Source: Paracoccus sediminis (GTDB taxonomy: Bacteria; Pseudomonadota; Alphaproteobacteria; Rhodobacterales; Rhodobacteraceae). From it: a DNA stretch of 64,000 nt. The stretch spans positions 165,072-229,071 of the forward strand of contig NZ_FZNM01000005.1 in assembly GCF_900188295.1 (NCBI RefSeq), written 5' to 3'. Under the pieces are notes generated by a model. The model ran no database searches. It saw only the letters and a list, made by a program, of their open reading frames with translations, and was not told the DNA's origin. The position numbers were made by a program, and so were the translations under genes. This document shows positions 35,987 through 45,781 of this stretch, one piece after another. Each line of letters opens with the position of its first letter. The first letter of the stretch is position 1.

Positions 35987-37294
35987 ATGATGTATACGCA
36001 CCAAGACCTTGCCCGGCTGCAATCCCAATCCCTGAAGATGCAGGGATGGATCCGGCGCCAGACCTTCAGCCCGGGCCATGAAAAGACCCTGCGCCGTTTT
36101 TCAAGCTGGGAGGTGTCGGAACTGATCTTCCGCATGAATCAATCGACCTTTCGCGGCAAGCTGGCGGCGGATCCGAACCTTCCCCTCGGGGAAGTCGAGG
36201 AGGATGGCCGCCAGCGGTGGTTCTCGCTGGAGGAGATCAACGAGCTGCGCCGCCGCGTCCGGGTCGGCAAGAAGTCCCTGATGCCGCCGCGCCCGGCAAA
36301 CCGTCGCGCCTTCCGCGCCGCCATCGCCAACTTTAAAGGCGGCGCGGGAAAATCCACGGTGGCGCTGCATTTTGCCCATGCGGCGGCGCTTGACGGCTAT
36401 CGCGTCCTGATGGTGGATTTCGACCCGCAGGCGACCCTGTCCCATTCCATGGGCCTGAACGACGTGGGCGAGGATCATACCGTCTGGGGCATCATGGCGC
36501 GCGATCTGGAACGGGAAACCGACCGGATGAACGGCGCCGCCTCCGGGGCCGAGAGCGGGGCCGCCCTGCCCCACCGCAAGCTGCCGTCGTCGATCCGCGA
36601 CATGGGGCTTGGCCTGCTGCGGCCCGGCGATTTCATCAAGCCGACCGCTTGGCCCACCATCGACATCGTGCCCAGTTGCGCCAACGCCGCCTTTGTCGAA
36701 TTCGCCAGCGCCCAGTATCGCCATCTGAACCCGGAGTGGACCTTTTTCGGGGCCGTGTCGCGGTTTCTCGATTCGTTGCCGGACGATGCCTATGATCTGA
36801 TCCTGTTCGATTGCCCTCCGGCGATCGGCTATCAGTCGATGAACGCCGTCTTTGCCGCCGACATGCTCTATATCCCCTCCGGCCCCGGCTATTGGGAATA
36901 CGATTCCACCACCAGCTTCATCGGGCAGCTTTCCGAGGCCCTGGAGGATCTGTCCCACGGTTTCGAGAACTTCCCCACGGGGAAGATTGCGCTGCCCAAG
37001 GCCTTTGCCGACATCCGCTTTCTGATGACGCGATTCGAGCCGTCGAACGATCTTCACCAAGCCATGCTGGGGGCGTTTCGACAGGTCTTCGGCGACCGCA
37101 TGGCGCACCATCCCATCGAATTGACCCGCGCGGTTGAACAGTCGGGCCGCTTTCTCAGTTCGATCTACGAGATCGATTATCGGGAAATGACGCGCGGGAC
37201 ATGGCGACGTGCGCGCGCCACATTCGATCAGGCATACGAGGAATTCCGGTCCCATGTTCTGGCGGCCTGGTCCACCCTGGAGGAAAAGTCATGA
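35987..37294 (+). CDS. parA: Plasmid partition ATPase ParA (RepA-like, DnaA-like replicon type)
   Basis: A 435-residue ParA/RepA-like Walker ATPase that segregates plasmid or chromid copies. An N-terminal DNA-binding region (FSSWEVSELIFRMNQSTFRG) is followed by a deviant Walker A KGGAGKST at about residue 118, the aspartate motif VDFDPQATLSHSMG, and DLILFDCPPAIG. The N-terminus MMYTHQDLARLQSQSLKMQG is very like those of parA genes paired with DnaA-like replicases in Rhodobacterales. ATG at 35987 (or 35990) is chosen over the much longer open frame, as the upstream codons are not conserved. It overlaps parB by 4 bases. Confidence 0.9.
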   Translation: MMYTHQDLARLQSQSLKMQGWIRRQTFSPGHEKTLRRFSSWEVSELIFRMNQSTFRGKLAADPNLPLGEVEEDGRQRWFSLEEINELRRRVRVGKKSLMPPRPANRRAFRAAIANFKGGAGKSTVALHFAHAAALDGYRVLMVDFDPQATLSHSMGLNDVGEDHTVWGIMARDLERETDRMNGAASGAESGAALPHRKLPSSIRDMGLGLLRPGDFIKPTAWPTIDIVPSCANAAFVEFASAQYRHLNPEWTFFGAVSRFLDSLPDDAYDLILFDCPPAIGYQSMNAVFAADMLYIPSGPGYWEYDSTTSFIGQLSEALEDLSHGFENFPTGKIALPKAFADIRFLMTRFEPSNDLHQAMLGAFRQVFGDRMAHHPIELTRAVEQSGRFLSSIYEIDYREMTRGTWRRARATFDQAYEEFRSHVLAAWSTLEEKS

Positions 37295-38394
37295 GCCGCA
37301 AACGACGCATGTTCGACATCGAGGTTCCCGGCGACGAACCCGAGATCGTCCCGGCGGGGAAGGCCGACGACAGCGGCCGCCGCCGCGGACCCATGGCGGC
37401 CGCCATCACGGAAACGGCCGAATCCAGCCGCGACCGCGCCCGGCTCGAGGCCGAAATCCGATCCGAAAACGATGCCCTGGCCCAAGAGCATGTCCGTCTG
37501 AAACGCGCCGGCCTGATTGTCGATCTGATCCCGCTGGACGTGATCGACACGTGCAAACTGATCCGCGACCGCGCGCCGGCGGCGGATTTCGAGCTGGCCG
37601 AACTGGTCGAATCCATCCGCGACATCGGGCTGTCGAATCCGATCCGGGTCGAGCCGGGCAGGGACGGGCGATACGAACTGATCCAGGGCTGGCGCCGCCT
37701 GTCGGCGTTTCGCACGCTTTTGGATCAGACTGGCGACGCCGACCGATGGGGTCGAATTCCGGCAGGCATCGCCGCACGGGGCGAGGCTTTGGAACATCTT
37801 TATCGTCGCATGGTCGACGAAAACATGGTTCGCAAGGACATCTCGTTCGCCGAGATGGCGCAGCTGGCGCTGCATTACGCGATGGATCCCCAGACGTCCG
37901 AACACGATCCCGACCGTGCGGTCGCGCTGCTGTTCAAGTCCGCCGGCTATCAGAAGCGCAGCTATATCCGCAACTTCATTCCGCTTGTTCAGGCTTTGGG
38001 AGAGGTTCTGCTGTATCCGCAGGAAATTCCGCGCGCCTTGGGCCTGGCTTTGGCGCAGCGCCTGACGGACATTCCAGGCCTGTCCACGGCGATCGCGGCG
38101 GAATTCCGCGACTGGGACACGCGATCCGTCAAGGACGAGCTGGACGTTCTGCGCCGCTTTGCAGGGCAGGGGGGCGATGCCACCGACGACGCGCCCGCCG
38201 TTACCGGAACGGCACCGTCGCCGGTGCCCGAGGGGCGCGCCAGAACCACTTTCCAGATTGCCCACCCGCAGGGCAACGCCCGATGCACCGCCGCCAACGG
38301 CCGGTTGGAGATCCGCCTTGCGCGCGATTTCACGACTGTGGACCGCCGCAAGCTGGAGGCTGCCGTCGCCGCGCTTCTGGACCAGATCGGCTAG
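37291..38394 (+). CDS. parB: Plasmid partition protein ParB
   Basis: A 367-residue ParB-family protein that binds centromere-like sites and works with ParA. The ParB nuclease-like N-terminal domain runs from IPLDVIDTCKLIRDRAPAAD through LVESIRDIGLSNPIRVEPGR to LIQGWRRLSAF (about residues 80-145). A helix-turn-helix middle segment covers KDISFAEMAQLALHYAMDPQ, and the C-terminal end is a likely dimerisation region. Start ATG 37291 overlaps the parA stop (ATGA). It is intact although the neighbouring replication gene is broken. Confidence 0.9.
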   Translation: MSRKRRMFDIEVPGDEPEIVPAGKADDSGRRRGPMAAAITETAESSRDRARLEAEIRSENDALAQEHVRLKRAGLIVDLIPLDVIDTCKLIRDRAPAADFELAELVESIRDIGLSNPIRVEPGRDGRYELIQGWRRLSAFRTLLDQTGDADRWGRIPAGIAARGEALEHLYRRMVDENMVRKDISFAEMAQLALHYAMDPQTSEHDPDRAVALLFKSAGYQKRSYIRNFIPLVQALGEVLLYPQEIPRALGLALAQRLTDIPGLSTAIAAEFRDWDTRSVKDELDVLRRFAGQGGDATDDAPAVTGTAPSPVPEGRARTTFQIAHPQGNARCTAANGRLEIRLARDFTTVDRRKLEAAVAALLDQIG

Positions 38395-38789
38395 CTTGCA
38401 TTGCCTTGGTGCAGGATGCGGCACCCCGTGTCGTGCCGCACCTCACGACAACACATGATCGACAGGATTTACAATTACGGAATGCGCAATGAAACGACCG
38501 TTTGACGATGTATTTTTTGCTCAGGCTGTCAATGCTTCTTCAGGAATGCCGTTTCTATTTGCCCTTGCCGCAGTCTGAGACAGGCGCAGGACCGGGTGTT
38601 TGCCGGCACCCGGTCCGCTATCGAGCAAGTCTTTTTCAAACGACCGAAGTAATCCGCATAAATAGCTTCATTAGCGGATAATAAATCGTATATCACAGCA
38701 ATGATGGCGATGTTCGGCTGCCTCGAAGGAACATCGGCGGGTTTCCAGGCATCATTGTTTGGTCTGTGGCCGATGTCTGACCCCAGAGG
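38395..38789 (+). other. AT-richer intergenic region downstream of parB
   Basis: No gene is supported here. A perfect 8-bp hairpin (ACCGGGTG at 38591-38598 / CACCCGGT at 38607-38614) could end the parAB transcript, though it lacks an adjacent T run. At 38650-38680 a TCCGC / GCGGA inverted repeat lies in AT-rich sequence. This region is notably poorer in G and C than the rest of the window and could hold partition sites. Confidence 0.35.
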
Positions 38790-39240
38790 GCATGACCTTT
38801 GGGGCGTGGGGCGCCATCATGGGCTGATGGGCAACAGGTTGGCCGTGTCCGACGATGCTGGACAGTTCCGCATCCTCGATCATGCCTGCGTGCCGGGTTC
38901 ATGCCCAGCGGCTGCTGCGAAAGCGGATGCCGAAAATTCCCGAACAGATGCGCAAGCTGGAAAGGCTCCGGGATCAGTGTCATGAACAGGGTCGGTTGCT
39001 GGCTCGCCTGCACAGGCGAAAGCACGAACGGCTGAGGGTGCTGGGTCGGCCCGAGATCCCGCTTCACGCCAATGCCTCGGAAAACGACCTGCGGCCTGCG
39101 TGACCAAGCGCCCGATCTCGGGCGGCACGATGAGCGCCGATGACCGTCAGGCACACGATGTCATGCTCGGGCTGATAAAGACCCGCCACGAAAGCCTGGC
39201 ATCTCTTTCTTCGGCTCTCTGGATGATCGGCTTGGGCTGA
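38790..39240 (+). pseudogene. IS66-family transposase remnant (C-terminal part)
   Basis: Three frames together give the C-terminal part of an IS66-type transposase (TnpC). The first, from about 38794, encodes DLWGVGRHHGLMGNRLAVSD and DAGQFRILDHAC. The second, to 39100, encodes VHAQRLLRKRMPK and LLARLHRRKHERLRVLGRP, then EIPLHANASENDLR with the family SEND motif. The third, to the TGA at 39238-39240, encodes VTKRPISGGTMSADDRQAHD followed by VMLGLIKT. At least two frameshifts and an internal deletion make it inactive. No flanking inverted repeats were identified. Confidence 0.85.
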
Positions 39241-39676
39241 ACCGATCAGCAGCATGTATTCCGCTCCTCTCCGCGCCTGTCGCCGTTCCGCCCGCCTGAA
39301 CCGAACGGCCCGGAAAGCGCCAGGCGGTCTCTCCATCAAAGCGCGATGCTCGTTCTACCTTGGTCAGGCAGCGTTCGCGTCGCTAGCCCATGCGGTCGGC
39401 CAGAGCGCCCGTTCACGGACGACGATCGCCTTGCACGTTTCCAAAGACCGATCCCATCGGAGCCTGCGCGATCCGCACCGTGTTGCTGACCTGTTCCGCT
39501 TCCCGGCGCGGTTCCCTCCACGCGGGAATGTCGCCGGACATCCGGTCTGGGCCGCGCTGCCCGGAAATCCGCCCCGGTTACCTGTTTGTGTTCTGGACCA
39601 GGCCTGCGTGAAAGCGCCACACCCCGTGCCCTGTGCAGGCCGCGCATCGCGTCCTGAGGCCTTGCATAAGGAAGGA
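39241..39676 (+). other. Unassigned sequence between the IS66 remnant and the DUF2189 gene
   Basis: About 435 bases without a supported gene. Open frames exist on both strands but none shows conserved motifs, a ribosome site or codon use that stands out. It may be further decayed mobile-element DNA, given its position next to the IS66 relic. Confidence 0.35.
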
Positions 39677-40555
39677 TCACCCGGCAGCGGGGTCGCGGAA
39701 GGTTACGGCGCGACGATAAAGGTGCCAGGTCGCGTGCCCGAGGATCGGCAGCACCACGATCAGCCCGGCAAAAAGCGGGATCATCCCCAGCATCAGCGAA
39801 CCGGCCACGATCAGCCCCCAGGCGGCGGTGGCGCCGGGATTCGCCTTGGCCACGGCCCAGGAGGTCGCAAGTGCCAGCGGGACGCCCACGGGCCGGTCGA
39901 TCAGCATCGGAAAGGACACCATGCCGATGCAGAGCACCAGGGCCGCGAAGACGAAGCCCACGGCGGTGCCCAGGACCAACATCTCTCGGCCCGGCCCGGT
40001 GGTCAGGCTATCGCGCAGCAGGGCGGGCAGGCTGTCATAGGTCTGCGGCCCCAGCGTCGCGGCCCAGATGGCATGGGCGGCCCCCAGCCACAGCACGAAG
40101 ATCACCAGCAGCAACAGGCCCAGCATCAGCACCGGCCCCAGCACCTGCCCGCTCAGGGCCGAGACTGCCGCGCCCCAATTGGCAGGCAGGCCCGCCTCGC
40201 GGCGGCGGCTCATCTCGTAAAGGCCGACGGCCGCAACCGGGCCGATCAGCGGAAAGCCCGCGACCAGCGGGAACAGCAGATGGACCTGCCCGGCGTTCAG
40301 CACCCAGACCCCCAGGATAAAGCCGATCACCGGGTAAAGCACCACCAGGAAGATCACGTCGGATCGCAGCGCGGCAAAGTCGCGTGCGCCTTTCCCAAGC
40401 GCGGCGCCGAGATCGGCAAGGTCGATCCGGTTGACCTGCGGCCGGGCTGCCTGGTGGCCGCCGATCCCGTCGATGGCATGGCCAAGGCCCCGGCCCATTC
40501 CGGCCAGCCTCTGCGCGCTCCAGCTCAGCGGGTTTCCAATCGTTCTGTCGGGCAT
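39677..40555 (-). CDS. DUF2189 integral membrane protein
   Basis: A 292-residue protein with six or so hydrophobic segments in the order expected for DUF2189. The amphipathic N-terminal region (ALRSDVIFLVVLYPVIGFIL) leads to the membrane part. Conserved pieces are FPLVAGFPLIGPVAAVGLYE, MSRRREAG and PLFAGLIVVLPILGHATWHL near the C-terminus. The ATG at 40555 has AGGAGG 9 bases upstream, which decides the start; the frame is open a further 430 bases but without conserved sequence. The function of the family is unknown. No operon partner is adjacent. Confidence 0.8.
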   Translation of the reverse strand: MPDRTIGNPLSWSAQRLAGMGRGLGHAIDGIGGHQAARPQVNRIDLADLGAALGKGARDFAALRSDVIFLVVLYPVIGFILGVWVLNAGQVHLLFPLVAGFPLIGPVAAVGLYEMSRRREAGLPANWGAAVSALSGQVLGPVLMLGLLLLVIFVLWLGAAHAIWAATLGPQTYDSLPALLRDSLTTGPGREMLVLGTAVGFVFAALVLCIGMVSFPMLIDRPVGVPLALATSWAVAKANPGATAAWGLIVAGSLMLGMIPLFAGLIVVLPILGHATWHLYRRAVTFRDPAAG

Positions 40556-40984
40556 GGCTGCATCCTCCTGTACAGAGGTCGGCCAGACCGAGGCATCTGC
40601 CGGAGAGCCCGGCATCCGCCCTGTCGTCGGGCCGATCCGTCCTCGAGCCGCCAGCATAGCAAATCCGGATGATTCCCGCACGTGATGATTGTGCCGCGTG
40701 AGATGTCCGCGGCCCGGGTGCAAGCCCAGGAAGCGGGCCTCCTCGCCGATGCGGACGTGCCCGAGCAGGGCGTTCGACCGCAGGAATACCATCGCCACGG
40801 GCGAAAGGCCCAGGACCGGCGGCGCCGCCACGATCTTGGTCATGACCACCAGGTAATCGGGGCGGAAAACCCGGCGGTATCCGGGAATGGCTGACGTCGG
40901 CAGCCTGCCGATTCCGGCCAGGCGTCTGGAAGAAAGGGCGCCCGATGGGGTCCGGCTTTCCAAGGCGCGCATGTCCGGCACCGC
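40556..40984 (-). other. Unassigned sequence between DUF2189 and LysR genes
   Basis: About 430 bases in which the DUF2189 frame stays open but shows no family similarity. The stretch encoding YLVVMTKIVAAPPVLGLSPV on the minus strand could be a hydrophobic segment of a decayed membrane gene. No start, ribosome site or homologue was recognised, so no gene is called. Confidence 0.35.
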
Positions 40985-41947
40985 CTATGGCGCCGTTGTC
41001 CTGCATGCTTCAAGAGTGTCAGCCAAGGGGGCTTCAGCAAAGCCCTGACCGGGCGCATTGCCCATCGCCCTCATGCAGAAATGCAGAAAGGCGCTTGCCG
41101 TGGCGGTGGGGGGCAAGGCTGCCGCGCGGGCGATGGCGATGCGGCTGGGCAGCAATCGGCCGGTCAACGCCAGCCGCGCCACGCGCCCGCCGTCATAGGC
41201 CAGGTCATGGGGCAGGTCCGTCGCCAGCAGGCCCACCCCCAGGCCGTTGGCGACCATGGCGCGCAGCATCTCGACCGATGCGGTTTCGGCGGCGATGCGC
41301 GGCGTCACCCCGGCGATCTGGAACAGCGACAGGAAATAGCCCAGGCTGTGGGGCAGGTTGATCAGCACCACCGGATCCTGGGCCAGGTCGGCCAGCGACA
41401 CGGCCCCCGCCCCGGCCAGCCGGTGATCGGGCGGCACCAGGGCATGGGGCGGCACCGCCTGCAACGGCGTCAACGCCAAATCGCCGGGCAGCCCCGCGTC
41501 ATAGACCAGGGCCAAATCAATGCGGCCCCGGCGCAGCCCCTGGGCCAGTTCCGCCAGATCTCCCTCGACCAGGGTGATCCTTGCGCCGGGATGGCGGTCG
41601 ATAAAGGCGCGGATCAGGCGCGGCGCGTAGCGCGGCCCCAGCGTGGAATAGGCACCCAGCGTCAATTCACCGTCGGGTTCCGTGGCAGGGGCCAAAGCTG
41701 CGCGGGCTTGGGCGACCAGGCCCGCAAACGCCGCCAGCTTCTGCCGGCCGAAGGGGGTCGGCTGCATTCCCTGTCCGGGCAGGCGCAGGAACAGGGGCTG
41801 GCCGAAATGCGCCTCCATCTGTGCCACGGCCTGCGACACCGAGGGCTGCGAGACGTTCACCGCCCGTGCGGCGGCGGCGGTCGATCCGGTGTCCGCGACG
41901 GCCAGCAGGTAGGTGATCTGGCGCAGGCTGATAGGAATAGGCTTCAT
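40985..41947 (-). CDS. LysR-family transcriptional regulator
   Basis: A 320-residue LysR regulator. The N-terminal helix-turn-helix is SLRQITYLLAVADTGSTAAA and AARAVNVSQPSVSQAVAQME, followed by a substrate-binding domain beginning ELTLGAYSTLGPRYAPRLIR. Start ATG 41947 (MKPIPISLRQ) fits the family. It is divergent from a CoA-transferase / acyl-CoA dehydrogenase pair with an 81-base shared promoter region, so it most likely activates that pair in response to a pathway intermediate. Confidence 0.9.
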   Translation of the reverse strand: MKPIPISLRQITYLLAVADTGSTAAAARAVNVSQPSVSQAVAQMEAHFGQPLFLRLPGQGMQPTPFGRQKLAAFAGLVAQARAALAPATEPDGELTLGAYSTLGPRYAPRLIRAFIDRHPGARITLVEGDLAELAQGLRRGRIDLALVYDAGLPGDLALTPLQAVPPHALVPPDHRLAGAGAVSLADLAQDPVVLINLPHSLGYFLSLFQIAGVTPRIAAETASVEMLRAMVANGLGVGLLATDLPHDLAYDGGRVARLALTGRLLPSRIAIARAAALPPTATASAFLHFCMRAMGNAPGQGFAEAPLADTLEACRTTAP

Positions 41948-41958
41948 TGATTCACACA

Positions 41959-41994
41959 ATCCGAAACGATTATTTCCTTCTATACCTATCCGAA
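41959..41994. promoter_or_regulatory. Direct repeat in the LysR / CoA-transferase promoter region
   Basis: ATCCGAA occurs at 41959-41965 and again at 41988-41994, 29 bases apart, between the divergent start codons. Two bound LysR dimers would fit such spacing, but the typical T-N11-A dyad was not clearly resolved. Confidence 0.35.
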
Positions 41995-42028
41995 CCTTAG
42001 TCTGTCCCGATCAATCGCTGGGGACATC

Positions 42029-43177
42029 ATGACCGAAAACGCAAGACCGCTGGCCGGCATCACGGTTCTGGATTTCACACGGGTTCTGGCCGGACCCTAT
42101 GCCACCGCGCTGATGGCCGACCTGGGCGCGGATGTCATCAAGGTCGAGGCGCCTGGCGGCGACGAATACCGCCATATCGGCCCCTTCCTGGGCGGCGAAA
42201 GCGCGCTGTTCCAGACCGCCAATCGCGGCAAGCGGTCCATCGTGCTGGACCTGCGGTCCCCTGCCGACCTGGCGGTGGCGCGCGATCTGGCCCTGCGCGC
42301 CGATGTGGTGGTGGAAAATTTCCGGCCGGGCGTGATGGCTCGGCTAGGGCTGGATGCGGCGACCTTGCAGATGGACAATCCGGGGCTTGTCTATGCCTCG
42401 GTCTCGGGGTTCGGTCAGAACGGTCCCCATGCGGTTCGCCCGGCCTATGACATCATTGTGCAGGCGATGTCCGGGTTGATGGACCTGACGGGGGAACCCG
42501 CCGCGGCTCCGACCATGGTGGGCGAGGCGTTGGCCGATGTGGCGGGCGGCCTGTTCGCCGCCTGGGGCATCATGGTTGCCCTGTTCGACCGCAGCCGCAC
42601 GGGCCGGGGCCGGGTGGTCGATCTGGCGCTGTTCGATGCGCTGTTGTCGATGATGCCGTCGGCGGCCTCGCGGGTGCTGGTCTGCGATGCCGACCCCGCG
42701 CGCACCGGCAACCGCCATGCGTTGTCCGCGCCCTTCGGCGTCTATCCGGCGGGGCAGGGGCATTTCGCGGTCGCGGTGCTGAACGACAAGCTGTTCGCGG
42801 GTTTCTGCGCGGTGATCGGCCAGCCCGGCTTGGCCGGCGATCCGCGCATGGCCAGCGACGAAAGCCGCCGCACGCACGAACCCGTTCTGGCGGGGGCCAT
42901 TGCGCAATGGGCCGGTGGCCTGACGGCGGCGCAGGCGGTGGCGGCGCTGTCGGCGGCGGGGGTGCCCGCGTCGGAACTGGCATCAGTGCGGGATGCCTGG
43001 CGGTCGGACCAGGCGCGGGCGCGGGGGCTGGCCTCGCCGGTGGACCACCCCCTGCTGGGACCGATCAGCCTGCCGGAACAGCCGGTGCATTTTTCGGGCA
43101 GTCCGCGCGGTGCGCGCCGGGCGGCGCCGGGGCTGGATGAACATGGCGCCGAAATCCGCGCCGAACTGGGGATGTGA
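42029..43177 (+). CDS. CaiB/BaiF-type (class III) CoA transferase
   Basis: A 382-residue class III CoA transferase, moving CoA between carboxylic acids. It has PLAGITVLDFTRVLAGPYAT, GADVIKVEAPGGDEYR, NRGKRSIVLDLRSPADLAVA, VVENFRPGVMARLGLD and VSGFGQNGPHAVRPAYDIIV with the catalytic-aspartate region DLTGEPAAAPTMVGEALADV. The carboxylate substrate cannot be read from sequence. An acyl-CoA dehydrogenase begins at its 3' end, so the pair probably activates an organic acid to its CoA ester and then dehydrogenates it. Confidence 0.92.
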   Translation: MTENARPLAGITVLDFTRVLAGPYATALMADLGADVIKVEAPGGDEYRHIGPFLGGESALFQTANRGKRSIVLDLRSPADLAVARDLALRADVVVENFRPGVMARLGLDAATLQMDNPGLVYASVSGFGQNGPHAVRPAYDIIVQAMSGLMDLTGEPAAAPTMVGEALADVAGGLFAAWGIMVALFDRSRTGRGRVVDLALFDALLSMMPSAASRVLVCDADPARTGNRHALSAPFGVYPAGQGHFAVAVLNDKLFAGFCAVIGQPGLAGDPRMASDESRRTHEPVLAGAIAQWAGGLTAAQAVAALSAAGVPASELASVRDAWRSDQARARGLASPVDHPLLGPISLPEQPVHFSGSPRGARRAAPGLDEHGAEIRAELGM

Positions 43178-43179
43178 CC

Positions 43180-44313
43180 ATGCGTGACTGGACCGACGAC
43201 GAAGCCGCCATGCTGGACCAGATCGGGCGTTTCGCCGCCGAGGTGCTGGCCCCGCGCGCGGCGGATCTGGACGAAACCGCGACCTTTGCCACCTGCCACC
43301 TGCCCGCCATGGCCGATCTGGGCCTGATGGGCCTGAACCTGCCCGAGGGGGATGGCGGCCTTGGCCTGTCCGGGCCGGCGCTGTATCGGGCGGTCGAACT
43401 GATCGCCGGGGCCTGCGGATCGACGGCATCGCTGCTGACCGCGCATTACCTGGCCACGGATTCGCTGCATCTGGGGGCGGACACGGATCTGCGGGCACGG
43501 TTCCTGCCGCGCGCGGCGGCGGGCAGCCTGGGCGCCTTCGCCCTGACCGAACCGCAGGCCGGGTCGAACCCGGCGGACATGCGCACGGTCGCGCGGCGCG
43601 ACGGCGCGGGATACCGGCTGCGCGGGTCGAAATGCTTCATCTCGAACGCCGGGGCCGCCGATTTCATGGTGGTCTATGCCAAGACCGATCCTGACGCGGG
43701 CGCGCGGGGTGTTTCGGCTTTCGTGGTGGAACCGAAGGACACGCCCGGCATCGGCATCGCACCCGCCGAACGCACCATGGGCCTGCGCGGCGGGCATGTC
43801 TTCGGCGTCACCTTCGACGATTGCTTCGTGCCTGCGGAAAACCGCATCGGCGCCGAGGGCACGGGGTTCCGCACGGCGATGAAGGTGCTGGACAACGGCC
43901 GGATCGAGGTTGCGGCCCAAGCCACCGGCATCGCCGAGGCGGCCCTGAACGCGGCCATTGCCTATGCCAGGGAACGGCGTGTGGACGGCCATCCCATCGC
44001 CGATTTCCAGGGGCTGCAATGGATGCTGGCCGACAGCGCCAACGACCTTGCCGCCGCCCGCGCCCTGGGATTGGCGGCTGCGCGGCTGCGCGGCACCGGC
44101 GCGCGCTATTCCACCGAAAGCGCGCACGCCAAGCTGTTCGCGTCCGAGGCCGCCTGGCGCATCGCCGACCGCGCCTTGCAGATCCACGGCGGCTATGGCT
44201 ATTGCCGGGATTTTCCGCTGGAACGCTATCTGCGCGACCTGCGGATCTTTCGCATCTACGAGGGCAGTTCCGAGATTCAGCGGACCATCATCGCGCGGGG
44301 CCTGCTGGCCTGA
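43180..44313 (+). CDS. Acyl-CoA dehydrogenase family protein
   Basis: A 377-residue FAD-dependent acyl-CoA dehydrogenase. Landmarks are FALTEPQAGSNPADMRT (FAD-binding), SKCFISNAGAADFMVV, FGVTFDDCFVP, FQGLQWMLADSANDL and IYEGSSEIQRTIIARGLLA with the position of the catalytic glutamate in the YEG motif. It introduces an alpha-beta double bond in an acyl-CoA. ATG 43180 has GGGGA upstream; a GTG at 43174 overlapping the CoA-transferase stop is an alternative start. It forms a two-gene unit with the CoA transferase. Confidence 0.92.
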   Translation: MRDWTDDEAAMLDQIGRFAAEVLAPRAADLDETATFATCHLPAMADLGLMGLNLPEGDGGLGLSGPALYRAVELIAGACGSTASLLTAHYLATDSLHLGADTDLRARFLPRAAAGSLGAFALTEPQAGSNPADMRTVARRDGAGYRLRGSKCFISNAGAADFMVVYAKTDPDAGARGVSAFVVEPKDTPGIGIAPAERTMGLRGGHVFGVTFDDCFVPAENRIGAEGTGFRTAMKVLDNGRIEVAAQATGIAEAALNAAIAYARERRVDGHPIADFQGLQWMLADSANDLAAARALGLAAARLRGTGARYSTESAHAKLFASEAAWRIADRALQIHGGYGYCRDFPLERYLRDLRIFRIYEGSSEIQRTIIARGLLA

Positions 44314-44323
44314 GCAGCCGGAA

Positions 44324-44342
44324 CCCGGCCCATGTGGCCGGG
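44324..44342. terminator. Hairpin between convergent acyl-CoA dehydrogenase and ABC ATPase genes
   Basis: CCCGGCC and GGCCGGG form a perfect 7-bp stem around CATGT, between two convergent stop codons 35 bases apart. It lacks a T run on either strand, so a bidirectional terminator is only probable. Confidence 0.5.
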
Positions 44343-44348
44343 GATCGT

Positions 44349-45121
<773 letters not shown>

Positions 45122-45125
<4 letters not shown>

Positions 45126-45781
45126 GTCCTTTCGATCAGGTGTTTCGTGACGCGCGATTCGAACCGGCGGCCCAAGCGGGAAATGGCTTCGACCAGGCCC
45201 CAGAAGAACAGGGCCAGCACCAGGTTCGCCTCGACGAAGCGGAAGGTTTCGGCGGACATGCGGCTGACCTGGTACATCAGTTCGGGCACGGTGATGATGG
45301 ACAGGATCACCGTTTCCTTGGTCAGGATGATCGAGAAGTTGACAAGCGCGGGCAGGGCCGACACCATCGACAAGGGCAGCAGGATGCGCCGCACGATGGC
45401 CGGTTCCGTCATGCCGATGGCGCGCGCGGCCTCCAACTGTCCCAGGGGGACGGCGCGGAAGCCCGCGCGGAAGATTTCGGCGAAATAGGGGCTGCCATAG
45501 AGGGTCAGGCCCAGCAGGCCCGCCGGCAGCGCGTCCAGCCGCAAACCGATCAGCGGGCCGCCGTAATACAGCACGAACAATTGGACCAGGAACGGGGTGC
45601 CGCGGATGACCTCGATATAGATCTGGAGGATCCAGCCCAGCCAACGCGGGCCGTAATGGCGCGACAGCGCGATCACGAGGCCCAGGGCCATGGCGAAGAC
45701 CGTGCCCAAGGCCCAGCACAGGATGGTATAGCCAAAGCCGCGCAGCAGGGCCGGGCCGTATTGTTGCAAAAGATCCATCAC
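45122..45781 (-). CDS. Polar amino acid ABC transporter permease (second subunit)
   Basis: A 219-residue HisM/HisQ-type permease with about five hydrophobic segments and the EAA-type loop [20 protein letters not shown]. The [20 protein letters not shown] segment is characteristic of this group. It overlaps the other permease gene upstream and the ATPase gene downstream by 4 bases each, so all three are translationally coupled. Confidence 0.9.

Noticed and set aside
38591..38614. The hairpin after parB as a certain terminator
   Set aside because: It is 200 bases from the parB stop and has no adjacent T run, so it is only noted in the intergenic entry.
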